A stretch of DNA of 11,429 nucleotides from an uncultured Cellvibrio sp. (lineage in GTDB: Bacteria; Pseudomonadota; Gammaproteobacteria; Pseudomonadales; Cellvibrionaceae), in assembly GCA_946886255.1 (NCBI GenBank), contig CAMPIG010000111.1, positions 1-11,429 of the forward strand, read 5' to 3'. Within the stretch, counting starts at the first letter, position 1; each line of letters starts with the position of its first letter. A model generated the notes under the pieces. The model did no database searches, was not told the origin of the DNA, and saw only the letters and a list, made by a program, of their open reading frames with translations. The position numbers were made by a program, and so were the translations under genes. This document shows, in pieces, positions 6,407-11,429 of the stretch.

Positions 6407-6592
6407 TTAGCTGCCTTTGGCAGCTTTTTTAATGTCTTCTTTTACATCGCCATAAGCTTTTTGAGTTTTGCCTTCTGCTTGTTTGGCGGCCCCTTTGGCT
6501 TGGTGTTTTTCACTGCCAACGGCTTCACCCGCTTCACGTTGAATCTTACCGGCTGCGTCTTTGGCTGTACCTTTCACTTGGTCTTTGTTCAT
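6407..6592 (-). CDS. CsbD-family stress protein
   Basis: 61 residues from the ATG at 6592, which is preceded on the minus strand by GAAGGAA about 7 bases upstream. A TTG six bases further up is in frame but has no support. The M-N-K-D-Q-V-K-G-T-A-K start and repeated K-G/G-K pattern are typical of CsbD, a small, hydrophilic, Ala/Lys/Gly-rich family induced by general stress in several bacteria; its molecular role is unknown. Two copies of a K-G-x-x-K-x-x-x-G-K-x-Q-x-x-x-G pattern occur at a 26-residue period (Lys7/Lys33, Gly15/Gly41, Gly22/Gly48). The last codons form a terminator hairpin for the opposite strand. I found no convincing promoter in the 209 bases between this start and the corA stop. 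Confidence 0.9.
   Translation of the reverse strand: MNKDQVKGTAKDAAGKIQREAGEAVGSEKHQAKGAAKQAEGKTQKAYGDVKEDIKKAAKGS
6409..6430 (+). terminator. Plus-strand terminator embedded in the csbD 3' end
   Basis: AGCTGCC (6409-6415) pairs with GGCAGCT (6419-6425), 7 perfect base pairs with a TTT loop, followed by T through 6430. It has intrinsic terminator form on the plus strand only, about 107 bases after the lipoprotein stop codon. The same bases encode the K-K-A-A-K-G-S end and stop codon of the CsbD protein on the minus strand. Confidence 0.75.
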
Positions 6593-6801
6593 AATCAATT
6601 TCCTTCTTCAAATTGAATTTATGGGGTTGCCTATCTGTGACCATTTGCCGCTACGAATATCCTGTTAATATCAATTATTTATTCGATTGGGTGCGCAAGC
6701 CAACATAAGCGCCAGATATTAATTTCCGTGTCAGTTACAGAAGAAGAACGTAGCGTAATACCTGGGAGTATCAGTAAATTTTACAGCGACCAACAATACT
6801 T

Positions 6802-7767
6802 TTATAACCACCCGGATTTTCTAAAGCGATAGTAAAGATACGCGCAAATAACAGCTACCACGCACAGGGATGCCGGGTAACCGAATTTCCATTGTAGTTC
6901 CGGCATGTGTTCAAAGTTCATGCCCCAGATACCGACAAATGCTGTGGCGACCGCAAAGATTGCCGCCCAGGCAGCGAGACGTTTGTTCACCTCGTTTTCA
7001 TCAATACTTACCATCGACAGGCTTACCTGGATAGCCGTGCTGATCGTGTCGCGAATGGAATCTATGGACGTGTTTAAACGGTAAAGATGATCCTGAACAT
7101 CGCGAAAGTAGTGTTTGGTGTTGGCGACGATGGGGGGGACCCATCCACCATCCAGTTTACCAACAGCTTCCAGCAGCGGACCTACGGCATGTTTTAATGT
7201 GATGACTTTGCGCTTTAATTGATACAAGCGCTCGATGTTGTCGCGTTGTGAGCCTTGGGTAAAAATTTGATCTTCAATAATTTCCAACTCGGTTTCCAGT
7301 GCAATCACAACGGGAAAGTAGCGATCAACCACGGCATCCATCAGCGCATAAAACACAAAGGCTGGGCCTTGCACCAGATGATGTGGCTCTCGCTCACAAC
7401 GCGCACGTACACCGAGAAAACCCTGCTGTGAACGACTGCGGTTGGATAACACATAATTCTTGCCGACGAACACATCAACTTCGCCAAGATTTAATTCGCC
7501 CTCCACCAGCTCCAGTGTGTGCATGACAGCAAAGAGCGAATCGCCATATTCTTCTATCTTGGGCCGCTGATGTCCGGCATGAGCGTCTTCCACCGCCAGT
7601 TCATGTAATTTAAATTCATGCTGCATCTGCTCCAGCTCTTCTGGTTCAGCATCTTTTAACGCGACCCAGACAAAACAATCCGGCTGTTTTATATATTCGC
7701 TGATGTCTTCCACAGGAATACTGTTGAGCTTTTTACCTTCCTGATAAGCGACGCAATTGATCAGCAT
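6802..7767 (-). CDS. corA: CorA-family magnesium/divalent cation channel
   Basis: 321 residues, the usual CorA length. The ATG at 7767 follows GAGGA on the minus strand with 7-base spacing. Residues 1-255 form the cytoplasmic funnel: an alpha/beta domain, then the long helices before the pore. The first membrane helix is about 264-281 and ends in the signature G-M-N at 282-284, followed by F-E-H-M-P-E. The second is about 299-314, with a basic Arg-Phe-Arg-Lys tail. The residue before G-M-N is Trp, where Tyr is most common. The protein is a homopentameric inner-membrane channel for Mg2+ (some members carry Co2+ or Ni2+). The intact G-M-N-F-E-H-M-P-E loop argues for CorA proper over the zinc exporter ZntB. 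It lies 66 bases after the RNA methyltransferase gene and has a likely promoter of its own. Confidence 0.92.
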   Translation of the reverse strand: MLINCVAYQEGKKLNSIPVEDISEYIKQPDCFVWVALKDAEPEELEQMQHEFKLHELAVEDAHAGHQRPKIEEYGDSLFAVMHTLELVEGELNLGEVDVFVGKNYVLSNRSRSQQGFLGVRARCEREPHHLVQGPAFVFYALMDAVVDRYFPVVIALETELEIIEDQIFTQGSQRDNIERLYQLKRKVITLKHAVGPLLEAVGKLDGGWVPPIVANTKHYFRDVQDHLYRLNTSIDSIRDTISTAIQVSLSMVSIDENEVNKRLAAWAAIFAVATAFVGIWGMNFEHMPELQWKFGYPASLCVVAVICAYLYYRFRKSGWL

Positions 7768-7797
7768 GGGCAGTTCCTCGAATGGGTTTTACAAAAC

Positions 7798-7804
7798 AGT
7801 ATAG
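7798..7804 (-). promoter_or_regulatory. Candidate corA promoter -10 element
   Basis: On the minus strand CTATACT sits about 31 bases before the corA start, which would give a short leader containing the ribosome binding site. It fits a sigma-70 -10 (TATACT) and is also the classic sigma-S -10 form. The -35 region is poor, which agrees with sigma-S-type use. This is inference from the motif alone. Confidence 0.4.
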
Positions 7805-7833
7805 AAGCTAACGCGAAAGTTATCGGCCTGTTA

Positions 7834-8556
7834 TCACCGCATTAACTCATACACGCACAGGTTCACCGCGCTGGCGAGGTTTAAGGATTCAATAGCGCCG
7901 CTGCCGGGAATGGTAAATGCCTGCGCCTTGAGTGTTGCCAGATCCTCGTGGGGTACGCCGCGTGCTTCGTTGCCGAATACATAGCACTCACATTGCCGGA
8001 ACTGCGCATCACGTAATGGCCTGCCTTGCATATCCAGGCAGGCAATGGTATGGAAGCGCGTGCCAAGTGAATGTATATCCACATCCAGTTCCAGCGGCAC
8101 ATGAAAAATAGCGCCCATGCTGGCGCGCACGACTTTGGGGTTATAGGGGTCGACCGAGCCAGCACTTAATAAACAGCGAAAGCCACCGAACCAGGCAAGG
8201 CTGCGCAAGATGGTACCCAGGTTTCCAGGGTCCTGAATTTCATGGAGATAGACAGCGCGCTCTTGTGGTGCCGCCGTCTGCACTACGGAGAAAAAGGGCG
8301 TGACGGCAAGGATTCCCTGCGGCGTTTTGGTATCCGAAACCTGCGCCATTTGTTTGCTGCTGATCAATGTGGTTTTAAAAGGACTGGCCCAATGTTCATA
8401 AGCCTCTGTAACGAATAATTCGGACTGCCGTAAGGCCGGGTTATGTTGTGCCGCTTTTTGTAATTCCAAAACCAGATGCTCGCCTTCCACCAGAAAGTGC
8501 TGGAATTCATTGCGGTATTTTTTTTGTTGCAACTTTTTAATGTCGTCGAGCTTCAT
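7834..8556 (-). CDS. SpoU/TrmH-family RNA 2'-O-methyltransferase
   Basis: 240 residues. All three SPOUT knot motifs are present: motif 1 D-P-G-N-L-G-T-I-L-R at 109-118 with Asn112 and the catalytic-type Arg118; motif 2 F-G-N-E-A-R-G at 194-200; motif 3 I-P-G-S-G-A-I-E-S-L-N-L at 216-227. Residues about 1-90 form a smaller substrate-binding domain (F-L-V-E-G-E-H at 21-27) like that of RlmB/TsnR-type enzymes. It should use S-adenosylmethionine to methylate a ribose 2'-hydroxyl in rRNA or tRNA; the target nucleotide cannot be read from the sequence. The ATG at 8556 is only 4 bases past the stop of the FAD oxidoreductase gene and has a weak ribosome site, so translational coupling is likely. E. 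coli RlmB and TrmH have similar motifs, but I cannot assign orthology. Confidence 0.9.
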   Translation of the reverse strand: MKLDDIKKLQQKKYRNEFQHFLVEGEHLVLELQKAAQHNPALRQSELFVTEAYEHWASPFKTTLISSKQMAQVSDTKTPQGILAVTPFFSVVQTAAPQERAVYLHEIQDPGNLGTILRSLAWFGGFRCLLSAGSVDPYNPKVVRASMGAIFHVPLELDVDIHSLGTRFHTIACLDMQGRPLRDAQFRQCECYVFGNEARGVPHEDLATLKAQAFTIPGSGAIESLNLASAVNLCVYELMR

Positions 8557-8560
8557 GGTG

Positions 8561-10177
8561 TTAATTCCGGTCAGCCAGCATGTGTTGTGCGAGTGCTTCG
8601 GCCACTTTAATCCCGTCTACCCCGGCCGACAGAATACCCCCGGCATAACCGGCGCCTTCACCTGCAGGGTATAAGCCACGGGTATTCAAACTTTGCAGTG
8701 TTTCGTGGTCACGAGTAATGCGAACCGGAGAAGATGTGCGCGTTTCAATACCCGTTAAAATGGCATCGTTGCGATCAAAACCGCGAATCTGTTTACCAAA
8801 GGCAGGTAGGGCTTCGCGAATCGCCTCAATTGCATACGTCGGCAACGATGGTGCCAAATCGCCGAGTAAAACGCCGGGTTTGTAGGACGGTTCTACTTCA
8901 CCAAATTCTTGTGAGGGTTTACCGCGAATAAAATCACCGACTAATTGCCCCGGTGCACAATAATCTTCGCCACCCAGTTCAAACGCGCGTGACTCCAGTT
9001 GTTCCTGCAACTCAACACCAGCCAGCGGGCCGCCGGGAAAATCCTGCTCCGGATTAATACCTACCACGATACCGGCATTGGCGTTGTGTTCATTGCGTGA
9101 ATATTGGCTCATGCCATTGGTGACGACGCGTTTGGGCTCTGAGGTTGCCGCCACCACCGTGCCGCCGGGACACATACAAAAACTGTACACCGCACGGCCA
9201 TTTTTAGCGTGATACACCAGCTTATAATCCGCCGCCCCCAACTCCGGGTGGCCGGCATATTTGCCGAGCCGCGCCTGATCAATTTGCGATTGCGGGTGCT
9301 CAATGCGAAAGCCGATAGCAAAGGGTTTTGCTTCAATAAAGACACCGCGTTGATGCAGCATCCGAAACGTATCACGCGAACTATGGCCGAGTGCGAGGAT
9401 CACATAACGGCTGCGCAATGTTTCGCCATTCGCCAACACCACGCCGACCATGCGGCCATCTTCAATCAAAAAATCTGCAACCTTACTTTCAAAACGTACC
9501 TCGCCACCCAGAGCTTTAATTTCTTCGCGCATAGTGGACACCACGCCGGTTAAACGAAAGGTACCTATATGCGGCTTGCTCACGTACAGAATTTCTTCCG
9601 GCGCGCCGGCGCGCACAAATTCGTGCATCACCTTGCGGCCATAAAATTTCGGATCTTTAATCTGGCTGTAGAGTTTGCCATCAGAAAATAAACCCGCGCC
9701 GCCTTCACCGAATTGCACATTGGATTCTGGTGTGAGAATTTTTTTCCGCCACAACGCCCAAGTATCCTTGGTACGTGCGCGAACATTTTTACCACGCTCC
9801 AGCACAATGGGTTTAAAACCCATTTGCGCCAGGGTCAGTGCCGCAAATAAACCGCAGGGCCCAAAGCCAATGACCAATGGCCGCTCGCTAAGGTCGGCCG
9901 GTGCTTCCGCAACCGGATAATAGTTCGTATCCGGCGCAGGCCGTACATGATTGTCTTTGGCAAAGCGTTGCAGGATTCGCTCTTCATGCTTCGCTTTAAG
10001 GTCGATGATATAAACGAAAGTAATCTCGCTGTTTTTCTTGCGCGCATCGTAGCTGCGTTTGAACACAGTGAAGTCCAGCAGGTCAGCCTCGGCGAGCTTC
10101 AGGCGGGCCAGAATGGCCTTGCGCAATGCATCAGCGGGGTGGTCCAGCGGCAGCGAAAGTTCTGTGATACGAATCAT
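8561..10177 (-). CDS. COG2509-type FAD-dependent oxidoreductase
   Basis: 538 residues. The ATG at 10177 follows AGGA on the minus strand with good spacing. Residues 1-90 form a small N-terminal domain with the S-Y-D-A-R-K-K stretch at 42-48 typical of this family. The Rossmann FAD site is G-F-G-P-C-G at 104-109, closing with L-E-R-G at 126-129. F-G-E-G-G-A-G at 156-162 followed by F-S-D-G-K-L, the F-C-M-C-P-G-G motif at 333-339, and the C-terminal FAD-pocket motif G-E-G-A-G-Y-A-G-G-I at 506-515 are all present. The protein is a cytoplasmic flavoprotein of a widespread but uncharacterised family; substrate and physiological reaction are unknown. It is the first gene of a minus-strand pair with the RNA methyltransferase and has a good promoter at 10237-10265. 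Confidence 0.9.
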   Translation of the reverse strand: MIRITELSLPLDHPADALRKAILARLKLAEADLLDFTVFKRSYDARKKNSEITFVYIIDLKAKHEERILQRFAKDNHVRPAPDTNYYPVAEAPADLSERPLVIGFGPCGLFAALTLAQMGFKPIVLERGKNVRARTKDTWALWRKKILTPESNVQFGEGGAGLFSDGKLYSQIKDPKFYGRKVMHEFVRAGAPEEILYVSKPHIGTFRLTGVVSTMREEIKALGGEVRFESKVADFLIEDGRMVGVVLANGETLRSRYVILALGHSSRDTFRMLHQRGVFIEAKPFAIGFRIEHPQSQIDQARLGKYAGHPELGAADYKLVYHAKNGRAVYSFCMCPGGTVVAATSEPKRVVTNGMSQYSRNEHNANAGIVVGINPEQDFPGGPLAGVELQEQLESRAFELGGEDYCAPGQLVGDFIRGKPSQEFGEVEPSYKPGVLLGDLAPSLPTYAIEAIREALPAFGKQIRGFDRNDAILTGIETRTSSPVRITRDHETLQSLNTRGLYPAGEGAGYAGGILSAGVDGIKVAEALAQHMLADRN

Positions 10178-10236
10178 AGAGAGTTCCTGGCCGGTGTCTC
10201 CGGCAAAGGTTGGGTGAGGTGCAATGAATGGAGCGG

Positions 10237-10265
10237 ATTCTACCCGGCTTGAGCGGTGCTGTCAG
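10237..10265 (-). promoter_or_regulatory. Sigma-70 promoter of the FAD oxidoreductase operon
   Basis: Read on the minus strand, CTGACA (10265-10260) and TAGAAT (10242-10237) are separated by exactly 17 bases; each matches the sigma-70 consensus at 5 of 6 positions. Transcription would start near 10230, giving a leader of about 50 bases. This is the best-looking promoter in the window. Confidence 0.65.
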
Positions 10266-10286
10266 TTCCTGCTTATCACTGAATTT

Positions 10287-10314
10287 TTGCGATTGTGCAG
10301 CGACCTGCTATGCT
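10287..10314 (+). promoter_or_regulatory. Candidate rlmE promoter, extended -10
   Basis: TTGCGA (10287-10292) and TATGCT (10309-10314) are 16 bases apart, with TGC just before the -10 giving an extended -10. The start would be near 10321, about 37 bases before the preferred rlmE ATG. The promoter lies 21 bases from the -35 of the divergent promoter at 10237-10265. Confidence 0.5.
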
Positions 10315-10357
10315 TGCCACCCCGTTTAATCCTGTTACGTCATACTGGTTGTTCCCC

Positions 10358-10978
10358 ATGGCCCGATCCAAAAGCAGCAATCGCTGGCTCGAAGAGCACG
10401 TCAATGATCCCTACGTCAAAAAAGCCCAGGTAGACGGTTACCGCGCCCGTGCGGCCTATAAACTCCTGGAGTTAAATGACAAAGATAAACTGATGCGTCC
10501 CGGCATGCTGGTGGTGGATCTGGGTTCTGCACCGGGCAGTTGGTCACAAATTGCCGGGCGCCTGGTCGGTGTAAAAGGGCGGGTAATTGCGTCCGACATC
10601 TTGCCAATGGATTCGCTGGAGCATGTGGATTTTATTCAAGGTGATTTCACTGAAGAAGCGATATTTGACCAAATCATGGAAAAGTTGGGCGGCGCTCGTG
10701 CGGATCTGGTGATCTCCGATATGGCGCCCAACATCAGCGGCGTCGATGCTGCCGACCAGGCGGCCTCCATGTACCTGGTTGAACTGGCGCTGGATATGGC
10801 GCGGCAGGTATTGAAACCCAAGGCCAACTTTGTGGCCAAGGTATTTCATGGCGAGGGCTACGATGATTACGTGAAAGACGTGCGCACCTCGTTTGAAAAA
10901 GTTGTCATCCGCAAACCCGATGCCTCCCGCCCGCGCTCGCGCGAGGTGTATGTGGTGGGGAAAGGATTTAAGGGGTAA
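10358..10978 (+). CDS. rlmE: 23S rRNA U2552 2'-O-methyltransferase RlmE
   Basis: 206 residues from the ATG at 10358. The frame is open back to an ATG at 10295, but that start would place the likely promoter -10 inside the gene and add 21 residues absent from E. coli RlmE, whose length (209) fits the shorter form. The Rossmann SAM site [10 protein letters not shown] is at 53-62. The K-D-K-E catalytic tetrad is present as Lys35, Asp121 (S-D-M-A-P-N), Lys161 (A-K-V-F) and Glu196 (S-R-E-V-Y). The enzyme methylates U2552 in the A loop late in 50S assembly. No clear Shine-Dalgarno precedes the start. In many gammaproteobacteria rlmE is followed by ftsH; here it is a single gene closed by a strong terminator. 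Confidence 0.95.
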   Translation: MARSKSSNRWLEEHVNDPYVKKAQVDGYRARAAYKLLELNDKDKLMRPGMLVVDLGSAPGSWSQIAGRLVGVKGRVIASDILPMDSLEHVDFIQGDFTEEAIFDQIMEKLGGARADLVISDMAPNISGVDAADQAASMYLVELALDMARQVLKPKANFVAKVFHGEGYDDYVKDVRTSFEKVVIRKPDASRPRSREVYVVGKGFKG

Positions 10979-10979
10979 T

Positions 10980-11021
10980 AAAAAAACGGTTTTGCTGAGT
11001 GTTCAACAAAACCGTTTTTTT
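10980..11021. terminator. Bidirectional terminator between rlmE and ahpF
   Basis: A 15-base-pair stem (10980-10994 with 11007-11021) has a GC core of CGGTTTTG/CAAAACCG, a run of A on its left arm and of T on its right arm, and a 12-base loop. Because the A and T runs are symmetric it works in both directions, serving rlmE on the plus strand (ends 10978) and ahpF on the minus strand (ends 11041). Confidence 0.92.
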
Positions 11022-11040
11022 GCTGGGTCTCACTACAGTA

Positions 11041-11429
11041 TCAGGCCGGCACACTGGCTCTGATCAAGTGATCAAACGCACCCAGTGAAGCGGTTGCACC
11101 GGCCCCCATGGCCACGATGATTTGTTTGTAAGGCGTAGTGGTGCAATCACCCGCCGCAAACACGCCGGGTACTGATGCCTGACCGCGTGCATCAATCTCA
11201 ATCTCACCGCGATTGCTCAGTTGCAAAGTGTCTTTCAACCAATCGGTGTTGGGCAACAAACCGATCTGCACAAAAATACCGTCCAGTTCGACTTTGATAA
11301 TTTCATCGGTCTGACGATTTTTATAAATCAACGCATTAACCTTTTGGCCATCACCCAGCACTTCAGTGGTCAGAGCTTCGGTAATGACGGTGACATTGGG
11401 TAAGCTGGTTAATTTACGTTGCAGCACCG
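11041..11429 (-). CDS. ahpF: AhpF, alkyl hydroperoxide reductase subunit F, C-terminal part
   Basis: The last 128 residues are visible; the gene runs off the right edge. The first visible full codon is GTG, an internal Val rather than a start. The segment lies in the thioredoxin-reductase-like part of Ahp[12 protein letters not shown], the FAD-binding [15 protein letters not shown] motif, then an F-D-H-L-I-R end, close to E. coli AhpF. AhpF passes electrons from NADH through FAD and its disulfide centres to AhpC, which reduces peroxides in the cytoplasm. The redox C-x-x-C and N-terminal thioredoxin-fold domains are outside the window. AhpC is usually encoded next to it and would lie to the right. 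Plain thioredoxin reductase is less likely given the [11 protein letters not shown] sequence. Confidence 0.92.
   Translation of the reverse strand, partial: VLQRKLTSLPNVTVITEALTTEVLGDGQKVNALIYKNRQTDEIIKVELDGIFVQIGLLPNTDWLKDTLQLSNRGEIEIDARGQASVPGVFAAGDCTTTPYKQIIVAMGAGATASLGAFDHLIRASVPA

Noticed and set aside
6802..7767. Possible zinc exporter ZntB in place of CorA
   Set aside because: The G-M-N loop continues with F-E-H-M-P-E, the CorA form. A Trp in place of the usual Tyr before it is not enough to change the call.
8561..10177. Cys in the Rossmann motif (G-F-G-P-C-G) as a sign of unusual chemistry
   Set aside because: From memory this form is common in gammaproteobacterial COG2509 proteins, so I treat it as ordinary.
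10295..10357. An upstream ATG adding 21 residues to RlmE
   Set aside because: The extra segment is absent from E. coli RlmE and overlaps the likely promoter -10; the ATG at 10358 gives the normal length.

Overview
The window is about 11.4 kb of chromosomal sequence from a Gram-negative bacterium. Signal peptides, lipoboxes, a TonB-dependent outer-membrane receptor, and RlmE, AhpF and CorA proteins of gammaproteobacterial type all support this. Moderate GC content and the mix of families suggest a marine or soil gammaproteobacterium, perhaps a Cellvibrio relative. That placement is inference. I see no tRNA, rRNA, CRISPR array, transposase or integrase.

Left part, 27-5765, plus strand: an envelope redox or metal-uptake locus. 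Three tightly spaced genes encode a periplasmic DUF4198 protein, a lipoprotein with eight EF-hand-like loops, and a fusion of ApbE (FAD:protein FMN transferase) with a DUF2271 domain. After 135 bases comes a TonB-dependent receptor, closed by an intrinsic terminator with a UUCG loop. Elsewhere, DUF4198, DUF2271, ApbE and TonB receptors accompany membrane PepSY proteins in flavin-based, extracytosolic metal-reduction loci. A PepSY gene is not in the window and may lie to the left. The EF-hand lipoprotein and the ApbE-DUF2271 fusion are the least ordinary parts.

Middle part, 5766-6801: a small predicted lipoprotein of unknown function (plus strand) converges on a CsbD-type stress protein (minus strand). 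The plus-strand terminator between them is written inside the last codons of csbD.

Right part, 6802-10177, minus strand: a CorA-type magnesium channel with its own likely promoter, preceded by a two-gene unit of a COG2509 FAD-dependent oxidoreductase and a SpoU/TrmH-family RNA 2'-O-methyltransferase, 4 bases apart. A back-to-back promoter region (10237-10314) separates this unit from rlmE on the plus strand, the 23S rRNA U2552 2'-O-methyltransferase. rlmE ends at a strong bidirectional terminator shared with the convergent 3' end of ahpF, which is cut by the right edge of the window.

The left locus is the best candidate for under-described biology. The right half is mostly housekeeping.
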